The position numbers and the translations under genes are program-made. This document shows positions 44,531 to 53,551 of a stretch of 61,190 nt of DNA, piece by piece; position 1 is the stretch's first letter; every line of letters begins with the position of its first letter. Under the pieces are notes generated by a model. The model did not search any database. It saw only the letters and a list, made by a program, of their open reading frames with translations, and was not told the DNA's origin. The stretch covers positions 1-61,190 of the forward strand of contig JALFSR010000043.1 of assembly GCA_022778745.1 (NCBI GenBank). Direction: 5' to 3'. This DNA is from Clostridiales bacterium. GTDB taxonomy: Bacteria; Bacillota; Clostridia; Lachnospirales; Lachnospiraceae.

Positions 44531-45322
44531 ATGAAATTATCCCGTGATGTCAAATTTCACAAAGATCGCTGGATGGAAAATGGATTGATCTGGATGGCTG
44601 CTTTTTTTCTGATTCTTGGTGCAGTGATGTACATACCATCCGTTGTTTATGTTAGTTCTACAGTTGGAGAGAGAGAACTTCCTATTTACAGTGTAGATAC
44701 AGAAAAAAAACAGATAGCATTAAGTTTTGATGCTGCATGGGGAAACGAAGATACTAAACAGCTGCTGTCCATTCTTGCGAAGTACAATGTGCATGTTACA
44801 TTTTTTATGACAGGCGGATGGGTAAATTCATATCCTGATGATGTAAAAGCAATTTTTGCAGCAGGGCATGATCTTGGCAATCACAGCCAAAATCATAAAG
44901 AAATGAGTAAACTTTCCAAAGAGAAAATCAAAGAGGAGCTTATGTCCGTTCATAATAAAGTCAAAGAATTAACTGGATATGACATGTTTCTTTTCCGTCC
45001 TCCATATGGAGATTACAATAATCAGCTTGTTACAACTGCAAAAGACTGTGGTTACTATACAATTCAATGGTCGGTAGACAGTCTTGACTGGAAAGATTAC
45101 GGTGTGGAAAATATTATACAAACAGTAACTAAACATAAAGATTTAGGTAATGGTTCTATTATTTTAATGCATAACGGAGCAAAATTTACAAAAGACGCAC
45201 TAGAGACTATTATTACTACACTACAAAAAAATGGTTATGAAATTGTTCCAATTTCTCAATTAATTTATAAAGATAATTATCATATGGATCATACAGGAAA
45301 ACAGATCCAAAATGCCTCTTAA
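44531..45322 (+). CDS. Polysaccharide deacetylase, PdaB-like
   Basis: A 263-residue carbohydrate esterase family 4 protein with one N-terminal membrane segment (about 18-42). CE4 motifs are ALSFDAAWGNEDT (general base and metal Asp), NHSQNH (metal His), RPPYGDYN, and IILMHNGAK. FDAAWG in place of FDDGP is the PdaA/PdaB pattern. Such enzymes act on peptidoglycan during sporulation, so a spore-related role is likely but not shown. The SD AGGAGG is 6 bases before the ATG. Confidence 0.88.
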   Translation: MKLSRDVKFHKDRWMENGLIWMAAFFLILGAVMYIPSVVYVSSTVGERELPIYSVDTEKKQIALSFDAAWGNEDTKQLLSILAKYNVHVTFFMTGGWVNSYPDDVKAIFAAGHDLGNHSQNHKEMSKLSKEKIKEELMSVHNKVKELTGYDMFLFRPPYGDYNNQLVTTAKDCGYYTIQWSVDSLDWKDYGVENIIQTVTKHKDLGNGSIILMHNGAKFTKDALETIITTLQKNGYEIVPISQLIYKDNYHMDHTGKQIQNAS

Positions 45323-45484
45323 TCATTGATCTTCCGATAAAATATTAAAATTTTTTTCTAAAAAACATTCAAAATTTTTTTCATAAATATTGAAAATTTT
45401 TTCAATATATGATATAGTTGAGATAAATATATATTGATTTAATCATTACTATTGTATTCAAGAAAAATTATTTCTTCTTTCCAA
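45323..45484. other. AT-rich intergenic stretch
   Basis: Several runs of ATTTTTTTC and a repeated CAAAATTTTTTTCATA/GAAAATTTTTTCAATA pattern. No gene. It belongs to a 554-bp gap ending at 45876. Confidence 0.35.
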
Positions 45485-45535
45485 AAAGGAAGTCCTTCCT
45501 TCTCTACCAGAACGGTATATACAAGGACTTCCTTT
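45485..45535. terminator. 13-bp perfect hairpin
   Basis: AAAGGAAGTCCTT (45485-45497) pairs perfectly with AAGGACTTCCTTT (45523-45535). It lies about 160 bases past the deacetylase gene. T residues follow loosely on both sides, so it could terminate on either strand. Confidence 0.6.
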
Positions 45536-45708
45536 CTTAAGAATGTTATAATCTTTTTATTTTAGCTGGTAACGTCCAGTGTATAATTGTCATCTATAAA
45601 GCATATTTCATATTCTTTTCCTTATGACCATTGTACTTATTACTAGATTACATAAGTTCTTATCCCGTCATCATTCTCATTTTTAACGCTAAATTAATCT
45701 CCATTTGA

Positions 45709-45737
45709 ACATTCAAGAATGCCATTTGCATTCTTGC
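45709..45737. repeat. Short hairpin, copy 2
   Basis: CAAGAATGC and GCATTCTTG form a perfect 9-bp stem with loop CATTT. The same motif, slightly altered, is at 32073. It sits in the remaining gap before the next plus-strand gene. Confidence 0.45.
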
Positions 45738-45876
45738 TGGTAGCCACATATTAGATTTATTCGTAAAATATATTTGTGTACCTATACAGTTCTGCCATAT
45801 TTATTATTTTTATCAAAAATGAGTTTCCTACTTCAATGATAGTAAACTTGTTTGTAATTATTAATTTTTATAGATT

Positions 45877-46998
45877 GTGAGTGGTTTATATGATTATTTA
45901 CGTGAGACACGCAATAATACTCCGTTTGTGCCAGAACTAGAGAAACTGAGCTTTATTCATATGCTCCTAAATGCAGGATATGGTGGCATGGATCAGGACC
46001 TTCCGATCTCCAATAATGCGATTCCCGTTACATTTGCAAACTATTCTATTATAAGGGATCTCATTTTGCAGCACAAAAGTTATGAACTGCCTGTTGTTTA
46101 TGTCAGTCTTCATTGGGAAAATTATATTGTCTCTCCTCATAAGCTTGCTAGAATATTGCAGGGCATCGCTCATGTAATGTATGAGACGACCTACCTGATT
46201 TCAAAAGAACTACAGAGAGACACTAATGGAAGCCATCCTCATACAGGTGCCATTGGTCTTTATTGTTCCGATTACACACAAATGTATCAACCAAAAAATT
46301 ATGAATCGCCCGATGTATTTTCCAAACAGCTCTATTACGCGATTCATCAACATTATCTTATGAACTTTCGTCTTCTATGTAACGAGACGTGGGCAGGACT
46401 TCAAAATACGATTTTACAGCGACACGCAGAACGACTTGCAAATGAAAAGCAAAAGACAGAAAACGAAATGGAACAATATATCAACGATTTTGATAAGGAA
46501 ATTGAAGGCTATAAAAAGGCACTTGATGATATGTACCGCAAAGTACAGGCTCTCAGTATTGAAAACACTCAGCTTCGTAACAATCAGACTCAACATTTAG
46601 AAGGAAGACCTGTTCTGCTCCAAGGAAGAGAACAAGATCTCTATGCTGGAGAGATTCAAGACTATGTATGCGATATTTTAAGAACAGAACTTGTTCACGC
46701 AATCGATAATACACGACGCAGAGATGTACTTGCCTCTCTCGTTGAAGCAAACCCAACTACTTATCCTCACAAGAAGAAACAAGAAGAAGTAAAAAACACG
46801 CTAAGGACTTATACTGGTATGACACCTACGATACGCCGCAGACTAGAAGATATCGGTTTTTCCATTGACAGTACAAGCCCTCCTCATAAAATTACATTTA
46901 AAGGAGATACACGTTATACGTTTGCTCTAAGCAAGTCTCCTAGCGATGCACGTGGAAATAAAAATGCTGCTAATAAAATTATTACACTATTCTTATGA
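45877..46998 (+). CDS. Unrecognised coiled-coil protein (373 aa)
   Basis: A 373-residue protein without a recognised family. A stop codon lies two codons before the GTG at 45877, and no SD is visible, so the start is uncertain and the N-terminus could be damaged. Three parts are visible: residues 1-180 with SFIHMLLNAGYGGMDQDLP and HTGAIGLYCSDYTQ; a coiled coil at about 190-245 (LANEKQKTENEMEQYINDF); and a C-terminal part of about 120 residues with RRRDVLASLVEANPTTYP and ITFKGDTRYTFALSKSPSDA. The last part is compact, basic and may bind nucleic acid, by appearance only. A strong terminator follows. Confidence 0.6.
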   Translation: MSGLYDYLRETRNNTPFVPELEKLSFIHMLLNAGYGGMDQDLPISNNAIPVTFANYSIIRDLILQHKSYELPVVYVSLHWENYIVSPHKLARILQGIAHVMYETTYLISKELQRDTNGSHPHTGAIGLYCSDYTQMYQPKNYESPDVFSKQLYYAIHQHYLMNFRLLCNETWAGLQNTILQRHAERLANEKQKTENEMEQYINDFDKEIEGYKKALDDMYRKVQALSIENTQLRNNQTQHLEGRPVLLQGREQDLYAGEIQDYVCDILRTELVHAIDNTRRRDVLASLVEANPTTYPHKKKQEEVKNTLRTYTGMTPTIRRRLEDIGFSIDSTSPPHKITFKGDTRYTFALSKSPSDARGNKNAANKIITLFL

Positions 46999-47015
46999 CC
47001 CCGCTGCCTCGTCTT

Positions 47016-47093
47016 ATCCCCCACTTCTGACTACCTATTATTTTTCTTTATGTGAATCAATCTGGCTTGTCATGAGAGTGGGGGGATTTTTTT
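47016..47093 (+). terminator. Terminator of the coiled-coil gene
   Basis: ATCCCCCACT (47016-47025) pairs with AGTGGGGGGAT (47077-47087, one bulged base), followed by TTTTTTT on the plus strand. It separates this gene from the convergent DUF445 gene. Confidence 0.8.
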
Positions 47094-47097
47094 ATCT

Positions 47098-50000
47098 TTA
47101 CTCTTTCTCTGTATTTTGCACGCTTGAATTAAGAGATTTTCTTAATTCAATAAAATAAATAATAATTGCAATATAACAATTGATTCCTCCAACTGCTCCT
47201 ACAAACCCAAGTGCATATAATGTCTGAAAAATTGGATTGGCAAATGCACGAATCGTTTGCTCTAATTGCTCTGAAGTTAATGCCTTGAGTCGTTCTTCTG
47301 TTATATCATACAAATTTAGATCTTCTAGTATTGATTTTAACTGTGCCTGGAATGCAGCTCCAACTGTTTCCACAATAAGTCGGGTACATTCTTTTCCCGC
47401 AGGATATGACAGCAATTTGTATCCATGATCTGACAAATATAATAATTGGTCTGCAATCGTTTGTTTTATCGTCTGAATCACAACATCCTTTTGCTCATAC
47501 TGCTCCCAAATCATTCCAAGCGAATGTGCCAACTCATCTATACAAACTATTTTTTCAATCGTATCATTTTTCCAAATCGGTTTTACGATCTGTTCCATTA
47601 CAATCGTTTTGTTTGTATCTGAAATTACCTGCTGTATAATATGCATTGTTATTGTATCATCCACTTTATTTTTATATTCACAAATTTTTATTTCTCTTAT
47701 AACTGCGACAAGCAACACTGTAGTTTTTTTGGCAATTGCCTCTTTTTTCTGCTCTGCCTTGGCTATCCACTCGTATATCTCGCTCACTTCTTTGTGTAAT
47801 TTTTTTTCAATCGCAACAAGCGAATCCATATGAAACATATGCAAGTATATGGATAGCGTCTGATCAAAAATCAACCCAACACCCATATGGGCAAATTGTT
47901 TCATAATATTACTCATCTTAGATGGCTCTCTCCATATCGTTCCAAATAATATTCGATTCAGTGTTGCTGGATAATCTTCTCCTAACAAAAGTAATGTTAC
48001 TTCTCCTACTGTGCTTTCATAAATATTTTCTTCTAAAAACCTCTCAAGCATAATATGAAATTGCTGTTTCTTTGATTTTAAATAAAGCGGCAGCTGTACT
48101 TCTTTTAATTCCCATATCGCGTCTCGAAAAATTGGCTCCAAAATCTCTTGAATTCCAAATATAGCAATCTGTTTTCGGAACGTATCCCACCAATTTTCTC
48201 CTTCTGGCTTTTCCGATTCCTCGTATCCAAACATCTGTTCAATCTTCTTCTTTATAATATTAAGATAAAACCAATCAATTACATCATCCATCTTTTTCTC
48301 AAGCAACACATCCGCCCAGTTTCTTACAGAGCGCTGAGCTATTACAAACTCACCAACTAATGTATCATTGTTTTGCAGTTGTCTCACTTTTTTTATAAGC
48401 CAAATTAAAACCTCTTCTTTTCTTTTTGTTGTATCAATCTTTTCCCATTTTTGATCAATCCATAAATGAGTCTGTTTTTTCTGTTCCAGACTCCACGGCT
48501 TGGAAATATATGCCTGATACACTGCTTCATTTTTTACTGCAAGTTCCTCCAAGGAAACGGTTTTTATAAAATCAAACAACCATTCTTCTCCCTTTTGTAT
48601 GATCCATGCTATAGTTCGATTCATCATATCTTCCGATATAAAATCAGATATTGTTTGTTCTCCTGGCTCCCATCCATCATATTTTTCTTTTGCAAATGAT
48701 TGAAGGCGATTGGCAGGAAGAGCCGAATTTATTTGATTAAATGATATCATATCATCCCATTTTTTTGCCGCAATCCATTGTTTAATCGAATCCGTTTGAT
48801 GTGTTTTTTGAAACATCCACGAAACAATCTTTTCTGCAATATCACCGCTATGGTTTTTCAGCAGTGTCATTCCCTTCTCATCAATCCATTGATCAATTAT
48901 TTGTGGAAAATCTGGTTTTTTCGCTTCATACAATGTGCAAACTGCTTTTTCCGATATGAGTTCCTTACTTACATACTCTGCCATCGCTGACGCAAACTTA
49001 TCTTGATTTTGTAAAATTACACCTTTGGAAAACAATTTTAAATATTTTGATTTTGCAAACCATTTGATCTCTTTTTTTGGCCGAAACAACATCCAAATCG
49101 CTGCGATATTCGTAACAACTCCAATCACTCCCATTGAAAAAACATTAATAATACATCCACTCCAAGTCGTCGAACTTCCATAAATGGACAAACTCGGCAC
49201 CGCCCAATAGCAAACTCCAAGTGAAATCAAAAAGCCCAACAATCCTCCAAAATAAGAAAGATACTTTAACTGACCACCCATCAGCCGCTCCACTTGATTA
49301 CAAAGCTGATCTGGATTTAATTGATTCAACGCATCTACAACAAGTTGATGAATCTGTCCTTGAATTGCCTGATGTATCGCACAACCTAGTTTTGGAACTG
49401 TGCAGCGCACACCTTCTTCTTTCCATTTCTCTTTATTAAACACAGCGAGCGATGCACCGATTGACTGCTTTTTCATCGTTTGTTCCCAATCTTTCCATTC
49501 TGTTATCAATCGATGCTGCACTTGTTCAGATAGATCTTTTGCATTTCCTTGTAAATAAGCGTTGACTTTTTGCTTTCCGTCAGAAATAATCCATTGTCCA
49601 ATCGAACTAATAATCGTATCACGATTTTCTGTAACAAATGCAGCTGTATAATTCGATAATAATTCACTCCATTGCTCTATCTGTTTTTTATCAACTATTT
49701 CAATTGAAACTGCACGAATATTTTTTATGAATGGTCTTATCCAATTAAGCAAACGATTAGCAGCCTTTTTTGGATTTCCTTCCACTTGATTCAATAATAT
49801 ATCTTTTCCTTTTTTAGAAATAAGATTAGCAAATGAAATCGAACACCCATCCAACAGCCATGATACTTGTCTATCTTTGACAGAATCATAAGTTACTTTC
49901 TTTAATGAATCAAGCCACCGATGTTCTTTCCAAAGTACTTTCCACAAATACGATTTGTTTTGTTTCAGCAACTGCTTCACAATATCACATACTTTTTGCG

Positions 50001-51234
50001 TTTTTAATAGATCAATCAATTCGACCGCAATTGCCTCGCTGTCGTTATCTTTTGCCATCTGCAAAATATGCTGCAGCCGTTCTGAGATTTTTATTTGAGA
50101 TAAAAGAAATAATTGAAATTGTTCTTCTAGCCAAATCAAAGATTCCGCCCTATTATTTTTTTGTACTGCAATATGAATGGACCGTTTGATTACTTCATTC
50201 AATTCTTCTTCATTTTCTTTTAGGAAATCTGAAATTGGCGAAATGATCGCTGGAATATGACTGCGAATGCAGTCTTCCATATAATTCCACGTCTCTTCAG
50301 TAAGCATATCACGAATTGGTACATCCATCGAGAGTAAAAACTGTATCAACTCCTTTTTGCGCCGTCTCAATACCCTTCTTCCTTCTACTGTAGACCAATA
50401 CTTACCTGATTCTTTCCAAAAATAAGAACATACTTCTCCTAATCGGTATTCTTCTATCAACTCTCCAATCTTTTTTTGTCCAATCGTCAGTTGCAGCCGA
50501 TGAATCTGTTTCTCTAACTCTAATTCATTTTGCATCGCATCAAGCCATTGCTCCAACTTTTCTCTGTCTGACAATAAAATAGTTACCTGCTCTTGTAATA
50601 ATCCATCATACAGCTTCTGCTCGAACGATTCCCACATATCCGCCCCAATAAGCTGTTCCAATGTTATTGTTTTATTATTCTCATAAAGCTGATCAAGCAG
50701 GTTTGCATAACTATCCTCTTCTTTTGCCTTTTGTTCTAATAATTCATATAGATAGACTGCAATTTGATTTATCTGTTTTTCTGTAAAAACTGCCGTAACA
50801 TCTATCTCACTCAATATCTTCTTGCATAACGGAGTAATTGATTGTTCCACAAAATGTACAATATAATGATTTCCCTTTTCTTCTAACTCTTCCAATTGGG
50901 GAAGATCACTCCACACCATCTGACTGATTTCTTCTGTACTGCCCGACTTCATCCGATTCCATACATCAGAAATCAAATAATTTAAATGTTTCTCTATAAG
51001 TGAATCTGGAATTCCTTTTTTCAGTACATCCGATGTTAAAATACTATCCGTAACACAATCTGCAAGACTTTGTATTAGCTTTTGTTTTTTCTGCTCTGTT
51101 GAAACAATACTTACATCCCATGCTGGAAGTTTTCCTTTACGTTTGATTGGCCGAAACAACCATCGCACTGCATATAAATTTGTCAAATATCCTGCGATAA
51201 TTCCTGTCATAATAAAAAGTATAAATAAGTACAT
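47098..51234 (-). CDS. Giant double-module DUF445 membrane protein
   Basis: A 1378-residue protein, about three times the usual DUF445 length. Module 1 begins with GIIAGYLTNLYAVRWLFRPIK (about 11-31), the family's N-terminal signature. A second membrane region at about 660-720 contains GVIGVVTNIAAIWMLFRPKK, the same signature again. Helical, charged regions follow each, with a last membrane segment at about 1335-1365. The protein therefore looks like two DUF445 units in tandem. DUF445 proteins (such as YheB) have no established biochemical role. No partner genes are adjacent. The frame is open throughout. Confidence 0.8.
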   Translation of the reverse strand: MYLFILFIMTGIIAGYLTNLYAVRWLFRPIKRKGKLPAWDVSIVSTEQKKQKLIQSLADCVTDSILTSDVLKKGIPDSLIEKHLNYLISDVWNRMKSGSTEEISQMVWSDLPQLEELEEKGNHYIVHFVEQSITPLCKKILSEIDVTAVFTEKQINQIAVYLYELLEQKAKEEDSYANLLDQLYENNKTITLEQLIGADMWESFEQKLYDGLLQEQVTILLSDREKLEQWLDAMQNELELEKQIHRLQLTIGQKKIGELIEEYRLGEVCSYFWKESGKYWSTVEGRRVLRRRKKELIQFLLSMDVPIRDMLTEETWNYMEDCIRSHIPAIISPISDFLKENEEELNEVIKRSIHIAVQKNNRAESLIWLEEQFQLFLLSQIKISERLQHILQMAKDNDSEAIAVELIDLLKTQKVCDIVKQLLKQNKSYLWKVLWKEHRWLDSLKKVTYDSVKDRQVSWLLDGCSISFANLISKKGKDILLNQVEGNPKKAANRLLNWIRPFIKNIRAVSIEIVDKKQIEQWSELLSNYTAAFVTENRDTIISSIGQWIISDGKQKVNAYLQGNAKDLSEQVQHRLITEWKDWEQTMKKQSIGASLAVFNKEKWKEEGVRCTVPKLGCAIHQAIQGQIHQLVVDALNQLNPDQLCNQVERLMGGQLKYLSYFGGLLGFLISLGVCYWAVPSLSIYGSSTTWSGCIINVFSMGVIGVVTNIAAIWMLFRPKKEIKWFAKSKYLKLFSKGVILQNQDKFASAMAEYVSKELISEKAVCTLYEAKKPDFPQIIDQWIDEKGMTLLKNHSGDIAEKIVSWMFQKTHQTDSIKQWIAAKKWDDMISFNQINSALPANRLQSFAKEKYDGWEPGEQTISDFISEDMMNRTIAWIIQKGEEWLFDFIKTVSLEELAVKNEAVYQAYISKPWSLEQKKQTHLWIDQKWEKIDTTKRKEEVLIWLIKKVRQLQNNDTLVGEFVIAQRSVRNWADVLLEKKMDDVIDWFYLNIIKKKIEQMFGYEESEKPEGENWWDTFRKQIAIFGIQEILEPIFRDAIWELKEVQLPLYLKSKKQQFHIMLERFLEENIYESTVGEVTLLLLGEDYPATLNRILFGTIWREPSKMSNIMKQFAHMGVGLIFDQTLSIYLHMFHMDSLVAIEKKLHKEVSEIYEWIAKAEQKKEAIAKKTTVLLVAVIREIKICEYKNKVDDTITMHIIQQVISDTNKTIVMEQIVKPIWKNDTIEKIVCIDELAHSLGMIWEQYEQKDVVIQTIKQTIADQLLYLSDHGYKLLSYPAGKECTRLIVETVGAAFQAQLKSILEDLNLYDITEERLKALTSEQLEQTIRAFANPIFQTLYALGFVGAVGGINCYIAIIIYFIELRKSLNSSVQNTEKE

Positions 51235-51365
51235 AAAACCACCCCTATTCTCTTTTGTTTTTTATTATTTCCTATTATTCTAACTGCAAATCAGATAAAA
51301 CGCAATATTTGCTTCTCTTTTATAGAAATCCAAGCATTTTCGCTTGTCTTATACGTTTGCAATAA

Positions 51366-51397
51366 AAACTGCCGACAGAATAATCTGTCGACAGTTT
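51366..51397. terminator. Bidirectional hairpin after the XRE gene
   Basis: AAACTGcCGACAGA (51366-51379) pairs with TCTGTCGACAGTTT (51384-51397) with one mismatch. T-runs follow on both strands. It overlaps the end of the XRE gene's stop region. Confidence 0.75.
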
Positions 51398-51814
51398 TTA
51401 TTTTTTTGATTCTGAATGTTTTGAGTCTGAAATAGATGTTTCAATTTCTGTTCCACGTTCTCCAGCAACACCTCTGATATATGCCTCACACCGAATCCGT
51501 TCTTCATTTTCAAGTGTGCCCCATAGACGAAGCAATAATTTTTGCTGTTGTGTTAATGTCACAGATTCATCATCTGCAAAAAATTGTGACAATGTAATGC
51601 CAAAACCGTTACATATTTTAATTAATGTACTAATAGTTGGAGTATTTGTTCGATTCATCATATTGAAAATCGTTGAATGAGGAATTCCGCTTGCTTTTGC
51701 GAGGCGATATCTTGACCAATGTTTTTGTTCACATAGTTCCTCAATCCGCTTGATCACATAATCTTCATCCGTAACCCGTCTGGTCATTTCTAAATCGTTT
51801 TCTTTTTCTGTCAT
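51398..51814 (-). CDS. XRE-family helix-turn-helix regulator (138 aa)
   Basis: A 138-residue protein with a Cro/CI-type helix-turn-helix at about 30-80 (RYRLAKASGIPHSTIFNMMN, then ICNGFGITLSQFF), an acidic N-terminus and a hydrophilic C-terminal tail. It is separately transcribed and has no evident target. The DNA-binding region resembles phage or chromosomal one-component regulators. Confidence 0.85.
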   Translation of the reverse strand: MTEKENDLEMTRRVTDEDYVIKRIEELCEQKHWSRYRLAKASGIPHSTIFNMMNRTNTPTISTLIKICNGFGITLSQFFADDESVTLTQQQKLLLRLWGTLENEERIRCEAYIRGVAGERGTEIETSISDSKHSESKK

Positions 51815-51979
51815 GTTTATTCCTCATTTCTGACATATTTGATATAGGAATATTATACGATTTGAGCTATAATATTTTTAGATTTTAATAAGAGTAGTAA
51901 TTATGTCTCTATTCTGACATAATCGCTGTTTTATTTTATTATCCTCTAAAAACCGTTATTATTTCATAAACATTAAACA

Positions 51980-52015
51980 AGGCTGCTGCAAAAGATATTA
52001 CTTTTCCAACAGCCT
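51980..52015. promoter_or_regulatory. Hairpin upstream of the triple alpha-CTD gene
   Basis: AGGCTGCTGCAAAAG (51980-51994) pairs with CTTTTCCAACAGCCT (52001-52015) with two mismatches, 20-odd bases before the SD of the next gene. On the minus strand it is followed by TGTTTAATGTTT. It could be a leader structure or a terminator on the minus strand. Confidence 0.45.
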
Positions 52016-52041
52016 CACTTACACAGAAAGGAGTTTTTCAT

Positions 52042-52665
52042 TTGTCTAATCATACTTTTCATGAAAATTTGTCCATCGATGGGCTTTCTTTGCCTGTACG
52101 CACAGTCCATGCATTAAACCGTGCCCAAATCACAACTTTAGATCAACTGCAAACGCTCTCTATCCAAGAGCTTACTCAAATCAGAGGAATTGGAAAAACT
52201 GGAATACAAACATTATTAGCTTTATGTGAACAATACTCCATTCATCTTCCTTTAAAGCCAAATCCGCCTTTTTCGCAATCTTCTCTTCTTAGATTCTTAT
52301 CCCGCAAAACTATCATACTTTTTCGTAAAGTAAATATCTCTACTCTAGAAGATATTCCAATGCACTCTACAGAAGAACTCGTTCAATGGTGTGACGGAAA
52401 TCTATTTCGGGCATCTGAAATTTATAAAGAGCTAGAACTTGCAGGAATTCCTACTCATGCATCTAAATCACCATTTATATTTGAAATTCGCTCTCTTTCT
52501 CCAATTTGTATTTCTAGCCTTCTATGGCACGGAATTGACCGAATTGACCAGCTAATGAATATGAGTGAAAAAGAATTGTACGAGATCCGCAATCTAGGTA
52601 AAAAGCGGGTAGAAGAATTGCTTCAATTTCAAAAAGAACACCATGATCTTTTATCTGTTCTATAA
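52042..52665 (+). CDS. Free-standing RNA polymerase alpha-CTD-like protein, three repeats
   Basis: A 207-residue protein made of helix-hairpin-helix units like the C-terminal domain of the RNA polymerase alpha subunit. Unit 1 (about 10-66) reads IDGLSLPVRTVHALNRAQIT, then RGIGKTGIQTLL. Unit 2 (about 84-136) is degenerate (RFLSRKTIILFRKVNISTLE). Unit 3 (about 146-200) has EIRSLSPICISSLLWHGI, then RNLGKKRVEELL. There is no alpha N-terminal domain. It starts with TTG behind AAGGAG. Such proteins may bind DNA or compete with alpha; the role here is unknown. Confidence 0.8.
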   Translation: MSNHTFHENLSIDGLSLPVRTVHALNRAQITTLDQLQTLSIQELTQIRGIGKTGIQTLLALCEQYSIHLPLKPNPPFSQSSLLRFLSRKTIILFRKVNISTLEDIPMHSTEELVQWCDGNLFRASEIYKELELAGIPTHASKSPFIFEIRSLSPICISSLLWHGIDRIDQLMNMSEKELYEIRNLGKKRVEELLQFQKEHHDLLSVL

Positions 52666-52674
52666 AGATAAAAT

Positions 52675-52727
52675 GAGCAATCCTTCTTTTCGTGTACTAA
52701 ACACCAAATGATAGATTGCTCGTTTTT
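52675..52727. terminator. Bidirectional terminator
   Basis: GAGCAATC (52675-52682) pairs perfectly with GATTGCTC (52714-52721), with GTTTTTAAC after it on the plus strand. It serves the alpha-CTD gene and probably the convergent DUF4097 gene. Confidence 0.8.
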
Positions 52728-52735
52728 AACAAGTA

Positions 52736-53551
52736 TCAAAGTGAAGAATTGTTTTCAAAGGAAACCTCTACATTTCCCATACCACATTCAATTTCTACCT
52801 CTGGAGCGTGTTGTGCCTGACTATTAATTTTTTTGTCAGTTCTCGTATATTGTTCTCCGTCTAAACGAATGGCTCCCATTCCACATTTCAATTCATAACG
52901 ATACTCTTCTTTTTTTCCTGTTAAATTTACATTAATCTCTCCCATTCCGCATTGAAAGGAGGCTTCTTCTTGAATAGTTCCACCATAAAAAATCTTTCCC
53001 ATTCCGCATTCCATATTAATTTCTCTTGCAGTTATACGAGAAAAATTTGCCTCTCCCGCTCCTACTTCTGCCTGTAATTCATCTGCTAATAACCCATCTG
53101 CCTGTAATGTACCCGCACCAAGGTTTAGCTTCACTTCTCTGAGTTTTAAATTAGGAATAATAATCGTAATGCGGCTTCTTTTATTATCAATCCAATCTGC
53201 TTGAACGAACCATTTCATTTTTCTGCTTAAATTTCCCGACTTAATATACCATACGCCGTTTTTTACATAAGATTGAAAATCAGAAGATACATTTTCAGAA
53301 TAAATTGAGTATTCATTTCCTTGCTGAATAGTCACATCACAATATTTTAAATCAAAATCAATTTCTTCTACTCCTTGATAAGATTCTGACAGCTGTTTTG
53401 TATTAGAAGCAAGGTAGGATGTAATCTCCCCTTTCCAGCTTGTGAATGAATATTCTAAACCTCCACATGCGATACCAATTCCAAACATTACTGCACCACA
53501 TAAAAGAAAAATGACTGCCGCCAAAAGGCTGAATTTTTGAAACTTTTTCAT
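52736..53551 (-). CDS. DUF4097 membrane-anchored beta-helix protein
   Basis: A 271-residue protein with an N-terminal membrane segment (about 8-30) and a DUF4097 beta-helix. The rungs are regular: GAG at 145-147 and 164-166, then CGMG at 182-185, 201-204, 223-226 and 256-259. DUF4097 proteins pair with DUF1700 proteins and usually a PadR regulator, and are thought to act at the envelope, without known biochemistry. The start overlaps the DUF1700 stop by 4 bases. No PadR gene is adjacent. Confidence 0.88.
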   Translation of the reverse strand: MKKFQKFSLLAAVIFLLCGAVMFGIGIACGGLEYSFTSWKGEITSYLASNTKQLSESYQGVEEIDFDLKYCDVTIQQGNEYSIYSENVSSDFQSYVKNGVWYIKSGNLSRKMKWFVQADWIDNKRSRITIIIPNLKLREVKLNLGAGTLQADGLLADELQAEVGAGEANFSRITAREINMECGMGKIFYGGTIQEEASFQCGMGEINVNLTGKKEEYRYELKCGMGAIRLDGEQYTRTDKKINSQAQHAPEVEIECGMGNVEVSFENNSSL

